From NCBI GenBank assembly GCA_016791425.1, contig JAEUMQ010000001.1:65138-129137 (forward strand): a stretch of DNA of 64,000 bases, in the 5' to 3' direction. A program made the position numbers and the translations under genes. The DNA comes from Hyphomonadaceae bacterium (lineage in GTDB: Bacteria > Pseudomonadota > Alphaproteobacteria > Caulobacterales > Aquidulcibacteraceae). Position 1 is the stretch's first letter. Every line of letters begins with the position of its first letter. Shown here piece after piece: positions 1 to 7,891 of the stretch. Below the pieces are notes generated by a model that saw only the letters and a program-made list of their open reading frames with translations, had not been told where the DNA came from and did not search any database.

Positions 1-663
1 GAAGCTGGCGCGCTGCAGGCCCGCAACGCGCTGATCCGCGCCGGCTGGACGCGCCCGCGCCTTGTCGAACTGGAAACCGCCGCGATTTCCGCCGCGCGCG
101 CCCGCGATTGCGCCGATCCGCGCACCCGCGCCGCCGCCGACCGCGCCCGCGCGGGTTTCTCCGGCTGGGCGCGCACGCCGAGCATGACCTTCACCGGCGG
201 CGCCCGCTCCTGGATCGCGCGCCGGGCGCCGGACGAAGACGGCTGGCGCCTCATGCAGGTCGCCGGCGGCGGCGCCCGCTTCGGCATGCGCAATGACGAG
301 GTCGTCCTCTCCACGCCGCTCCCTGCGGGCCAGGCGCCGCCCTCTTCCGCGCAGCTTGTCGTGCGCGATGTCGCGCGCGCCCGCGACAGTCTCTTCGAGA
401 TCCCCGGCCGCCGCGCATCCGGACTGCAGGCCGGCGTCGCATCGCCCGCCGCATCGCGCAGCTTCCTGCCTCGCGCGCGCCGCATCGAGGCCGACGCGCA
501 CGGATCGCGCCGCCTCTTCCTCGTCTTCCCGAACGATGTCTTGGCCGCCATGGCCCCGCTCGATCCGCGCGAAGTCGCCGACATTCGGATGGACAATGGC
601 GCACGCATCCTCGTCGAGGTTGGCGATCTCGCCGCTGCGCGCGCCTTCCTCGCCGCCCGCTGA
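1..663 (+). CDS. Hypothetical protein, 5' end outside window
   Basis: An open frame runs from the first base of the window to the stop at 661-663, so about 220 codons of a longer gene are visible and its start is missing. The visible protein is Ala/Arg-rich. It has a middle part around the Met at position 184 (MTFTGGARSW) and a C-terminal part with FLVFPNDVLAAM and ending in RAFLAAR. I recognise no family. It is followed at once by a palindromic repeat copy and converges with the histidine kinase gene on the other strand. It is probably real because codon third positions are strongly G/C throughout. Confidence 0.6.
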   Translation, partial: EAGALQARNALIRAGWTRPRLVELETAAISAARARDCADPRTRAAADRARAGFSGWARTPSMTFTGGARSWIARRAPDEDGWRLMQVAGGGARFGMRNDEVVLSTPLPAGQAPPSSAQLVVRDVARARDSLFEIPGRRASGLQAGVASPAASRSFLPRARRIEADAHGSRRLFLVFPNDVLAAMAPLDPREVADIRMDNGARILVEVGDLAAARAFLAAR

Positions 664-691
664 AAGCCTCAACGCCGCAAGCAAAGTCGCC

Positions 692-754
692 TTCCTCCCC
701 CGTTCACGGGGGAGGTGGTCGCGGCTCGCGACCGGAGGGGGCGCACCATCCGCA
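692..754. repeat. Dispersed palindromic repeat, copy 1
   Basis: Two nested inverted repeats: a CTCCCCC-GTTCA-GGGGGAG hairpin followed by GGTCGCG...CGCGACC and a GGAGGGGGCGC tail. It lies between the convergent ends of the first gene and the histidine kinase. It belongs to the family described in the findings. Confidence 0.85.
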
Positions 755-768
755 CTGGCTCTAAGAAT

Positions 769-1911
769 CTACGCCGCCGGCAACCGCACCCGCACCAGCG
801 CGCCGCCCTTCTCGCTCTGGCCGATCTTCACATCGCCGCCATGCTGCTCCGCCAGCATCTTCACCAGCGCCAGCCCAAGCCCCGATCCTTCCGCGCCGCC
901 GCTCCCGCGCTCATACGGCAGCATCACGCGCGCGCGATCTTCCATCGCGATCCCCGGTCCCGTGTCCTCGATCTCGAACGCGATCATCGCGTCCGCGCGC
1001 CGCACATGCACCTCCACGCGCCCATCCGTGGGCGTGAACTTGATCGCATTGCCGATGATGTTGGCCAGGATCTGCCGCACCGCCACCCGGTCGGCGCGCA
1101 GCGTGAGCGCTTCCTCCGGCAGCAGCGCCGTGAGCATGATCCCCTTCTGCGCCGCGCTCGCATGCGCGAGCTTCACCGCTTCCTCGGCCGCCGCACGCGC
1201 ATCGAACGTCTCCGGATGCAGCTTGTAGCCGCCCGCCTCCGCACGGGAAAAATCAAGCCGCCGGGTCACCATCTCGGCCATCTGCCGCCCGCTGGTCGCG
1301 ATCAGGCCGGCATAGTCCGCGTAGCGCGCATCGATCGGCCCGAAGGTCTGCTTTTCGATCAGCTCCGCGAACCCGACCATGTGGTTGAGCGGCGTTCTGA
1401 GCTCGTGCGCCAACTCCGCGATGCGCCGCGCCGGCGGTTCCGATGGCGGCGCCTCCCGCGCGATCAGCATCAGCGCCCCGCTCAAGCCCAGAGCCGCCAG
1501 CGCTAGGCCCTCCGGCGCCAAACCGAGCCCGCTCTGCCCCGCCCCCAGCGCCGCGGCGACCGCATACCCGGCCGCGCTGACGACCGCGGACCAGGCGAAA
1601 TCTCCCCCTCCGATGGCGATCGAATAGGCCGGCGCCACCAGGAACAATGCGATCATCGCCGAGCCGGCGCCGCCCGTCTGGATGGCGAGCATCGCCGCGG
1701 CCAGCGCCCAGGCGGCAAAAAAATAAATGCGCGCCCAGTTCTGGGTGAACCGCGACATCAGGATGAATCCGGTCGCCGCCGGCATGGCCGCGACCGCCGC
1801 GAACCCCGCCAGCCGCGCGGGCGCTGCGCCTGTCAGCGCCGCGGCGAGAGAGGCCGCCGCGCAGGCGCCCAGCCACATCCACAGCGTTAAAGCGAGGCTT
1901 CGCCGCCGCAC
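769..1911 (-). CDS. Membrane-bound sensor histidine kinase
   Basis: Sensor kinase of a two-component system. The first ~165 residues contain about six hydrophobic segments and no obvious periplasmic sensor domain. They are followed by a HisKA domain with the phospho-acceptor His in ELAHELRTPLNH and a HATPase domain with the N box (IIGNAIKF), DTGPGIA and the GSGLGLALVK glycine box. No receiver domain and no neighbouring response regulator is seen, so the partner is unknown. The frame is open to 2037, but that start would overlap the divergent gene's promoter. A GTG at 1911 just before the first membrane segment (RRRSLALTLW) is my preferred start, without a clear Shine-Dalgarno, so the N-terminus is uncertain. 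Confidence 0.85.
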   Translation of the reverse strand: MRRRSLALTLWMWLGACAAASLAAALTGAAPARLAGFAAVAAMPAATGFILMSRFTQNWARIYFFAAWALAAAMLAIQTGGAGSAMIALFLVAPAYSIAIGGGDFAWSAVVSAAGYAVAAALGAGQSGLGLAPEGLALAALGLSGALMLIAREAPPSEPPARRIAELAHELRTPLNHMVGFAELIEKQTFGPIDARYADYAGLIATSGRQMAEMVTRRLDFSRAEAGGYKLHPETFDARAAAEEAVKLAHASAAQKGIMLTALLPEEALTLRADRVAVRQILANIIGNAIKFTPTDGRVEVHVRRADAMIAFEIEDTGPGIAMEDRARVMLPYERGSGGAEGSGLGLALVKMLAEQHGGDVKIGQSEKGGALVRVRLPAA

Positions 1912-1970
1912 TGTGGAAAAGATTGGCGAGCTTACTGAATCTTGTGTTGGCGCCAAATGAGCACCCGCGG

Positions 1971-1986
1971 GTAAAAGGCTCTTAAC
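1971..1986 (+). promoter_or_regulatory. Possible CtrA-type site (one mismatch)
   Basis: GTAA-N7-TTAAC between the divergent histidine kinase and the secreted-protein gene. It differs from the CtrA consensus TTAA-N7-TTAAC at one base. A match this short can arise by chance. Confidence 0.25.
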
Positions 1987-2069
1987 ACCTGATGGGCGAT
2001 CGTGGCGCGTTGGCCTCGGTCCGTGAAGCGGACTCAACCAGACCGGCTCCAGCGAACAGGAGTGAGCTG

Positions 2070-3152
2070 ATGCGCAGCCTTGCGGCTTTGACCACCACCG
2101 CGGCGATCGCCCTCGGCGGCGTTGCGAGCGCCCAGACCGGGGCGTACACGCCCGGGGTCACCCCGACCTCGCCCCAGATCGCGCCGCAAGCAGTCGCCGG
2201 CGGCGCCACCCCGGTCCAGAGCGCGGTTCACGCCTACGCCGCCTTCCAGAAGGACGTCGGGGACCTGCGCGGCGCGCGCATCGGCAACGCCAACGAGCTT
2301 GAAAGCGCGCTCGACACCGGCGCGCGCCACAACCGCGACGCCTTGGGCCGCGGCTGGATCGCCTACGGCGCCATGACCGCCGCCCAGTCCCCGGCCTTCG
2401 TGCGCGGCGTCCGCGAGGCGGCCGCCTTCTATGGCCGCGACGCGGTCGTCAACGGCATGATGGCCGACACCGGCTGGGCCCGGCTGCTGAAGGGCGGCGA
2501 TGAAGCCACCGGCATGGTCCTCGCCGCCACCGTCGCCGACGCCTCCCGCATCAACGACGTCGCCGAGCGCTATCGCGAGATGGCCTATTCGCTTCAGCGC
2601 CAGCGCTGGGCCAACGCGGTCGCCCCGCAACAGGCCATGCGCGTGCAGCGCGTCCGCGATCTCGGCCGGACCGACGCCAGCTCCGGCGCGGCCCCAAATC
2701 CACGCCTCTATGCAGCGCCGACCACGTACACGCCCTGGACCGACCCCACCGCGTTCGGCGGCCGCCGGTTCTGGGACGCTCTGCGCGGCGGCGAGCTGGT
2801 CACCGAAGTCTCCGCGCCCGCCGCGCTGGCCTGGCGCATCAAGCCTGAGCGCGCCGAGGCCATCAACCGCATGACCACGATTGCCGCGCTCGATGCGCTC
2901 GGCGCCACCGCCGAGCAGCCGCAGCGCGTCTCGCAGCTCCTGAGCGAGCCCCGCTCCAATTCCTGCCTGGAGATGGCCCAGCTGCAGCTCTACCAATGCA
3001 TGTCGGCGGCTCGTTTCCGCTACGAGAACGCCTTCTGCATGAGCCAGCACGCGCTCCGCGACGTCGGCCAGTGCATCAACGGCGTGGCCCAGCTCGCGCC
3101 GAGCAATGCGCTCGCCCAGGCGATTGGGCCGACAACGCCCGCGCGCCAATAA
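2070..3152 (+). CDS. Secreted hypothetical protein with C-terminal cysteines
   Basis: 360-aa protein with a classical signal peptide (MRSLAALTTTAAIALGGVASAQ, cleavage expected after ASA), so it is probably periplasmic. The mature part is mixed alpha-helical, and the last ~50 residues carry four Cys (SCLEMAQ, YQCMSA, AFCMSQ, GQCING) that could form disulfides. I do not recognise the family. The frame stays open upstream to 1992, but ATG 2070 has an AGGAG 6 nt upstream and directly starts the signal peptide, which decides the start. A strong terminator hairpin follows the stop. Confidence 0.8.
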   Translation: MRSLAALTTTAAIALGGVASAQTGAYTPGVTPTSPQIAPQAVAGGATPVQSAVHAYAAFQKDVGDLRGARIGNANELESALDTGARHNRDALGRGWIAYGAMTAAQSPAFVRGVREAAAFYGRDAVVNGMMADTGWARLLKGGDEATGMVLAATVADASRINDVAERYREMAYSLQRQRWANAVAPQQAMRVQRVRDLGRTDASSGAAPNPRLYAAPTTYTPWTDPTAFGGRRFWDALRGGELVTEVSAPAALAWRIKPERAEAINRMTTIAALDALGATAEQPQRVSQLLSEPRSNSCLEMAQLQLYQCMSAARFRYENAFCMSQHALRDVGQCINGVAQLAPSNALAQAIGPTTPARQ

Positions 3153-3174
3153 GCGTCAGCGCACGAGTTAGGAG

Positions 3175-3206
3175 CCGCCGGCGCTTGCAAAGGCGCCGGC
3201 GGTTTC
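3175..3206 (+). terminator. Rho-independent terminator
   Basis: A perfect 10-bp GC stem (CCGCCGGCGC / GCGCCGGCGG) with an 8-nt loop, followed by TTTC. It sits 22 bp after the stop of the secreted-protein gene and just before sufE. Confidence 0.7.
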
Positions 3207-3221
3207 GCATGTCGAGACCAC

Positions 3222-3686
3222 ATGGCCTCCATCGCTGACGCCGCCCGCGAGCTCGCCGAGGAGTTCGCCTTCTTCTCCGATTGGGAGGAGCGCTACGCGC
3301 ACGTCATCGATCTTGGCCGCACGCTGGAGCCCCTGGCGCCGGAGGAGCGCAACGAGGAGAACCGCGTCCGCGGCTGCGCCAGCCAGGTCTGGCTGGTCAC
3401 CGAGCCCAATCTCACGGATGGAACGCCCGACGGCGCGCTGCATTTCCGCGGCGATTCCGACGCGCACATCGTCCGCGGCCTCATCGCAGTGCTCTTCCGC
3501 ATCTTCCAGGACCGGACGGCCGCCGAAATCCTCGGCCTGGAGCCCCGCGAGATCTTCGAGCGCCTCGGTCTCGCTCAATCCCTGACCCCGCAGCGCTCGA
3601 ACGGCTTCATCGCGATGATCGAGCGCATCCGCCGCGAGGCCGCTTCACGCGCGGGCGTAGGCGAGGCTCAGCTGGGCGAGAGCTAG
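3222..3686 (+). CDS. sufE: SufE family sulfur acceptor
   Basis: Cytoplasmic partner of the SufS cysteine desulfurase. It takes persulfide sulfur on its active-site Cys and passes it to the Suf Fe-S scaffold. The 154-aa length is slightly longer than typical SufE (~138-145 aa). The signature RVRGCASQVWL places the acceptor Cys at residue 52, and the C-terminal SLTPQRSNGFIAMIERIRREA helix fits the family. No suf operon is nearby, so this is a stand-alone copy. Its last 42 bp overlap the convergent DUF6456 gene. Confidence 0.93.
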   Translation: MASIADAARELAEEFAFFSDWEERYAHVIDLGRTLEPLAPEERNEENRVRGCASQVWLVTEPNLTDGTPDGALHFRGDSDAHIVRGLIAVLFRIFQDRTAAEILGLEPREIFERLGLAQSLTPQRSNGFIAMIERIRREAASRAGVGEAQLGES

Positions 3687-4412
3687 CTTCAACGCGATCT
3701 TGCCCGAGCGCGCCGGCCACCGCTCGGCGGTCTCGAACTCTTCCAGCCCCATCTCGTTGAGGCAGAGCGCCTCCACGATCCGCCGCTGCTGCACGCAAAG
3801 CCGCCCCAGCGACGCGTTCACCCGCGCGCGCGCATCCATCCCGGCCGCCATCGCGCCTTCGCGTCCGTTGCCGGGCCCCCGCGCCTGCGCGCTTCGCGGC
3901 GCGGCCGTCCAGTCCGAGCCCGGCAGGAGGCCCGCCTGTCCCGCCTCCCAATCCGCCCTGAGGCACCGCGCAGCGGCGATCTCTTCCCGCGAGAACCATG
4001 GCGCCCCCTCGCCGTCCCGCATCCGCTCGAGCCGCAGCACGACGGGGTGCGGAAAATACCCCCGCGCAGAACGGATCGCCCCATCGGGCGCCATAACCGG
4101 GCGCTCCACCAGGGGGCCGTGCTGCGCGAGGAAGCGCTCGTCCGGATTGGCCGCGATCCGCGCCGCCCGCGCCGCGCCGGCCGCGCTGAGCACGAATCCG
4201 CCGCCGTCGCGCCGGGTGAGCGCACCGTCCGCCTCCAGCGCGCGCACCTGCTCGCCGGTCAGCCGCGCCAGCGGACGCCGCCGCCGGTCGCCGCCTGGAA
4301 AGACGCCGAAGCCGCCGCGCCCGCCGAGCGCCTCCATCAGCGCCATGCCCGGCCCCGCCAGCCGCCCCAGCGCCCGCCCGACGGGATCGGCCGCTCGCTG
4401 CGCCGGGTTCAT
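3645..4412 (-). CDS. DUF6456 domain protein, paired with hdaB
   Basis: 255-aa protein with a basic Gly/Arg-rich N-terminal half, then FPHPVVLRLERM...FSREEIAAARCLRADWE and a C-terminal part (SLGRLCVQQRRIVEALCLNEMGLEEFE...ALAQLSLAYAR) typical of the alphaproteobacterial DUF6456 family. Its biochemical role is not known to me. The start ATG overlaps the stop of the HdaB-like gene (ATGA at 4412-4409), so the two are translationally coupled. That coupling suggests a role in DNA replication control. An open frame extends upstream to 4838, but that part is only the shadow of hdaB. Confidence 0.75.
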   Translation of the reverse strand: MNPAQRAADPVGRALGRLAGPGMALMEALGGRGGFGVFPGGDRRRRPLARLTGEQVRALEADGALTRRDGGGFVLSAAGAARAARIAANPDERFLAQHGPLVERPVMAPDGAIRSARGYFPHPVVLRLERMRDGEGAPWFSREEIAAARCLRADWEAGQAGLLPGSDWTAAPRSAQARGPGNGREGAMAAGMDARARVNASLGRLCVQQRRIVEALCLNEMGLEEFETAERWPARSGKIALKLALAQLSLAYARA

Positions 4413-4807
4413 CGGCCATGCCCCGGATCGAGGCTTGGCAGCGGCGCGGGCGTCTCCCGCAGCGCGCTCTCCAGCGCGTCGATCCAGGCCTCGAACACCG
4501 GATCGTCGCGCCGCGCCTCGACCAGCCGGCAGGCATGGCTGACGGTCGTCCTGTCGCGCCCGAACGCGTTCCCGACACGCGCATAGGAAAGGCCGAACAC
4601 GACCTGGCAGAGGTACATCCCCGCCTGTCGGCTGAACGAGACCTTCGATCCCCCGCGCATCAGCATCGGGGTCGTGTCCATGGACGCGCCGAGCGCGTAG
4701 GCGGCCATTTCCGACGCCACGCGCGCGCGCGCCGTGTCGAGGCGTAGCCGCGCCTCGAATGCATCGTCCATCCTGAGTTCCCAAGTCATGCCGCGACCAT
4801 GGCACAA
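4409..4807 (-). CDS. hdaB: HdaB-like protein (DnaA domain IV paralogue)
   Basis: 132 aa at most, with only the DNA-binding domain IV of DnaA. The segment SFSRQAGMYLCQVVFGLSYARVGNAFGRDRTTVSHACRLVE contains a DnaA-box-recognition-like helix-turn-helix (GRDRTTVSHA, compare GGRDHTTV in DnaA). There is no AAA+ domain. In Caulobacter a small DnaA-related protein of this kind, HdaB, stimulates replication initiation by interfering with HdaA-dependent DnaA inactivation; identity with HdaB is inferred from architecture. Starts are possible at 4807, 4789 (MTWELRMDD) or 4771, and none has a convincing Shine-Dalgarno. It is followed by a coupled DUF6456 gene. Confidence 0.75.
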   Translation of the reverse strand: MCHGRGMTWELRMDDAFEARLRLDTARARVASEMAAYALGASMDTTPMLMRGGSKVSFSRQAGMYLCQVVFGLSYARVGNAFGRDRTTVSHACRLVEARRDDPVFEAWIDALESALRETPAPLPSLDPGHGR

Positions 4808-4950
4808 CCAGAGAAGTTATAGGAATATATTCCGCCATCTAGGGAATAAAGCCTGCGATGCGCTCGCCTCGCAGGGGTGGCTAGGGTGTCCCCTGGCGCC
4901 CGTTCCACACTGTGAGCTTTGCGCTTTTGGGCATCCGCGCCGCCGGTCGC

Positions 4951-5316
4951 TCACATCCGACGCTCTCTCAAGACAACATTTGCTGTCCATTCATTGGCGC
5001 CGGCCGTCCTTCTGAGATTCAGGCTCTTCGCTGCAAACACCATGACGCAGGCCCCGATCGGGATCGTTTGCGTCGCAGGCAGACCACCGGCAGTCGAGTA
5101 CGTGCCGACTGCACGCGCCTCCGTGCTCACGTTGCAGATCATCGCGTCGAACTGATTGTGCCCCTCGACCAGGAGAGCCACGTCTTGGGAAACACGAACC
5201 CCATCAAACCTGAGCTGAAACTCCGGCGTGGCGGTTCCGATCACAGGCCCGGCAAGCGCTGGACTTGCCGCCGCTGCAACAAGTGCGCACGACATCAGCA
5301 AACTGCGCAACAGCAT
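4951..5316 (-). CDS. Small secreted hypothetical protein
   Basis: 121-aa protein with a clear signal peptide (MLLRSLLMSCALVAAAASPALA, cut after ALA). The mature domain of ~98 residues has alternating hydrophobic beta-like segments (ATPEFQLRFDGVRV, FDAMICNVS, IGACVMVFAAKSLNLRR) and two Cys. I do not recognise the family. The start at 5316 is fixed by a strong GGGAGGG 5 nt upstream; the frame is open further to 5361 but without a ribosome-binding site. It appears monocistronic. Base composition is slightly less G/C at third positions than in neighbours, which may indicate recent acquisition. Confidence 0.65.
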   Translation of the reverse strand: MLLRSLLMSCALVAAAASPALAGPVIGTATPEFQLRFDGVRVSQDVALLVEGHNQFDAMICNVSTEARAVGTYSTAGGLPATQTIPIGACVMVFAAKSLNLRRTAGANEWTANVVLRERRM

Positions 5317-5427
5317 TGAGCCCTCCCTAGACTGGTTGTAGCTCGGGTAGTCTACAACCACTAGGGAGTCAATCAGTCTGCCGGCCGCGTGGCCTGACCC
5401 GGGCCGTCAGGCACAGGACGCGCAGGC

Positions 5428-5832
5428 TCACCCGCCGCGGCGCGAGGTCCCCAGCCCCATGCGCTTGGCCAGGTCGGACCGCGCCTTGGCGTAATTAGGC
5501 GCGACCATCGGGTAATCGTGCGCCAGCCCCCACTTCGCGCGGTACTCCTCCGGCGTCATCCCGTACCGGGTGCGCAGATGACGCTTGAGGGATTTGAACT
5601 TCTTCCCATCCTCCAGGCAGACGATGAAATCGGGCGTCACCGACCGCTTGAGCGGCACGGCCGGCTCCTGCGCCGGCTCCACCGTGGCTTCGGCCCCGCC
5701 GCCGAGATCCTTGAGCGCAGCATAGATCGAGCGGATGAGGCCGGGCAGCTCCTGCGCCGTCACCTGATGGGCCCCGACATACGCCGACACGATGTCGGCG
5801 GTCATCTCTACCAGTTCACTGCGTTCATTCAT
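5428..5832 (-). CDS. mucR: MucR/Ros family transcriptional regulator
   Basis: 134-aa zinc-finger DNA-binding regulator. The N-terminal helix (MNERSELVEMTADIVSAYV) is the MucR/Ros oligomerisation region. The C-terminal core FIVCLEDGKKFKSLKRHL, followed by MTPEEYRAKWGL, then YPMVAPNYAKARSDLAKRMGLG, is the signature of the family. MucR proteins bind AT-rich promoter DNA, and in Caulobacter they work with SciP and CtrA in cell-cycle control. That makes the gene fit the CckA/CtrA context elsewhere in this window. It is monocistronic, with 138 bp separating it from the antiporter operon upstream. Confidence 0.93.
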   Translation of the reverse strand: MNERSELVEMTADIVSAYVGAHQVTAQELPGLIRSIYAALKDLGGGAEATVEPAQEPAVPLKRSVTPDFIVCLEDGKKFKSLKRHLRTRYGMTPEEYRAKWGLAHDYPMVAPNYAKARSDLAKRMGLGTSRRGG

Positions 5833-5970
5833 CGCTTTGCCGCGCGGAAAAGAAGAATAGCCGGCAATCTAAACAGAGCCCGTGCCAAATCAAGGCCGAT
5901 CCCATGTTGTTCGAGCCGATTTGTTTGCCGAATATCGTCTGGAAGCTTGAATACTGCCTCCGCATCCCAT

Positions 5971-7665
5971 TTAGCGGACCATCGCATACATGAGGATCAG
6001 CGCCCCCAGCATGATGAGCGCGCCGACGACAGGCCCCGCCCTGGTCGCCGACGCCGGCGCGTCCGCCAGCCGCGTCAGGCCGAGCAGTCCCCGCGCGCCG
6101 CGCCCCATGAGCGCATCGTTGGCCCGGCTCACGCCGCCATAAACCTGCTGGCTGAACCGCCCGAGCTCCCGCGCCGCCGCCGCCAGCGGCCCCCGGTAGA
6201 ACGCGTCCACATCATTGAGCCAGCGCTCCCGCCGCCCATGGGTGAGGCCGAGCCAGAGAAGCCCCGCGAAGCCCGCCGCGGCGGCCGCCTTGAACTCCAG
6301 CCGCTCCCCGAGCCGATCGATAGCGTAGGCGTCGTACGCCACAGGGGCCGGCGGCAGGATCTCCAGGAGCCATCCCGGCGCCAGCCCGATGGCGATGCAG
6401 AGGAAGGCCCCCAGCGCCATGGCCAGCAGCACCCCGAACGGCGCTCCGGCCTGCGTCGCGCCTCTGCCGCCGAGGAAGAGCGCCGGCAGCCGCACCGCCG
6501 CGAACGCGACCACGCCGGCCGACGCCGCCGCGATCGCCACCCAGCTCCAGAACCGTCCGCTCCGCGCGATGGCCTCGAGCGCGAGGCTCTCCGAGATGTA
6601 CCCAGCGAACCCCGGGATCGCCGCGGCGCTCAATCCGCCGAGCAGCACCAGGATCGCCGTGAACGGCATCGGCGCGATGACGCGCGGCAATTCCGACATC
6701 CGCGTCGTGCCCGCGCGTTCGCAAACAACGCCCGCCGCCAGCACCAGCAGCACGTAGGCGATGCTGGTGGTGAAGACGTGCCCCGCCGCGCCGGCGAGCG
6801 CGAGCGGCGCCCCCACGCCGATAGCGGCGATCACCAGGCCGATCTGCCCGATCAGGCTGAACGCGAGCGCGCGCCGCAGATCCTCATCCGCCAGCGCCAT
6901 GAGCGCGCCCATCACCGCCATCGCCGCGCCCGCAGGCGAAAGGATGCTTTCGCCCGTGAAGCCGCGCGCGAGCCCGTAGAGGGCAAGCTTGGCCGAAAAG
7001 AGCGAGAGCGCGGCTGCGCCGGTCGGCGAGGACGTCGAAAGCGCCTCGCGGAACCAGACATGCGCAAACGGCGCCGCCGCCTTGATCCCAAGACCCGCGA
7101 GACAAAGCGCGCCTCCCACGGAATCCGCCGGCAGCCGCGTGAACGCGCTGTTGAATCCGTCCGCGAGATGAAGCGCGATCCCGCTAAACAGCAGGAGGCC
7201 GCCAAGCCCCTGCCAGATGAGCAGCCGCACCCCGCTTTCCAGCGCCGCCCGCCCGCCCGCGGAGAACACGATCCATGCGCCCGCGAGCGCCGAAACCTCG
7301 CTCGCCGCCACGAAGCTGATGAGATCGCCCGCGAAAGCGGCGGATGTCGCGCCGCCCGCCATCAGCATGATCGCGACATCCTCCATCCGCCTTCGGCGGT
7401 AGGACGCCGCGAACGAGATGAGGATCGCCCCGATCGCGAACGAAAGCCCGAAGATCTGCGACAGCGCATCGAGCCTGAGCGGCACGAGCTGCAAGCCGAT
7501 CTGCGCGAAGCGGTCATAATCCCCGAACGGCGGCGCCAGGATGAGCGCGCACGCGGCGATCCCCGAAAGCGCCATCAGCGTCGTGCGGATCGCCTGCGGC
7601 GCGGCGAGCGCGAGCCCCGCCCCGATCACCAGCGCGAAGCCCGGATTAAGCGCGATCGGGATCAT
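5971..7665 (-). CDS. Proton-conducting MrpD/NuoL-like membrane subunit 3
   Basis: 564-aa polytopic protein (about 14-16 hydrophobic segments) of the NuoL/M/N-MrpA/D superfamily. The ion-path residues I can align are retained: Glu in FVAASEVSALAG (TM5 position) and Lys in SLFSAKLALYGLAR (TM7 position, after PFAHVWFREAL...SSPTGAAA). LMALADEDLRRALAFSLIGQIG is the usual TM8-9 motif. It has a long C-terminal extension with WLNDVDAFYRGPLAAAARELGRFSQQVYGGV, an amphipathic stretch, and a last TM. It is the last gene of the ten-gene operon and overlaps the preceding 81-aa gene by 20 bp. Of the three paralogues it looks the most competent for proton transfer. Confidence 0.88.
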   Translation of the reverse strand: MIPIALNPGFALVIGAGLALAAPQAIRTTLMALSGIAACALILAPPFGDYDRFAQIGLQLVPLRLDALSQIFGLSFAIGAILISFAASYRRRRMEDVAIMLMAGGATSAAFAGDLISFVAASEVSALAGAWIVFSAGGRAALESGVRLLIWQGLGGLLLFSGIALHLADGFNSAFTRLPADSVGGALCLAGLGIKAAAPFAHVWFREALSTSSPTGAAALSLFSAKLALYGLARGFTGESILSPAGAAMAVMGALMALADEDLRRALAFSLIGQIGLVIAAIGVGAPLALAGAAGHVFTTSIAYVLLVLAAGVVCERAGTTRMSELPRVIAPMPFTAILVLLGGLSAAAIPGFAGYISESLALEAIARSGRFWSWVAIAAASAGVVAFAAVRLPALFLGGRGATQAGAPFGVLLAMALGAFLCIAIGLAPGWLLEILPPAPVAYDAYAIDRLGERLEFKAAAAAGFAGLLWLGLTHGRRERWLNDVDAFYRGPLAAAARELGRFSQQVYGGVSRANDALMGRGARGLLGLTRLADAPASATRAGPVVGALIMLGALILMYAMVR

Positions 7666-7891
7666 CGTCGCCTCTTTCGCTGCGCCCGAGCGCGAGCCGC
7701 AGCGCCCGCGCCAGCATCGCCAGCGTCACCGCCGCACATAGTCCGAACACGGCGTAAAATCCGGGCCGCATCTCGACCGCCGCGCTCGGCCGCGGGCCCG
7801 CCGCATCCACGAACGAGAGCGCAATCGCGGTCGTCGCGAGCAGCGCCGTGACAAGCAGCCATCCTGCTCTGCTCGGCGGCTTCTCCTTCAT
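7646..7891 (-). CDS. Small two-helix membrane protein of the antiporter operon
   Basis: 81 aa. Two predicted membrane helices (GWLLVTALLATTAIALSFV and GFYAVFGLCAAVTLAMLARALRLALG) are joined by ~20 residues, with an acidic tail ending in ERGDDDPDRA. The start overlaps the stop of the upstream MrpD-like gene as ATGA, and its end overlaps the next gene by 20 bp, so it is almost certainly translated as part of the operon. It matches none of the Mrp subunits A-G that I know. It could be an accessory or assembly subunit of the complex. Confidence 0.75.
   Translation of the reverse strand: MKEKPPSRAGWLLVTALLATTAIALSFVDAAGPRPSAAVEMRPGFYAVFGLCAAVTLAMLARALRLALGRSERGDDDPDRA

Noticed and set aside
5518-7851. 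777-codon plus-strand frame opposite the last antiporter genes
   Set aside because: Arg/Pro/Glu-rich composition typical of antisense high-GC reading; the minus-strand membrane proteins are clear.
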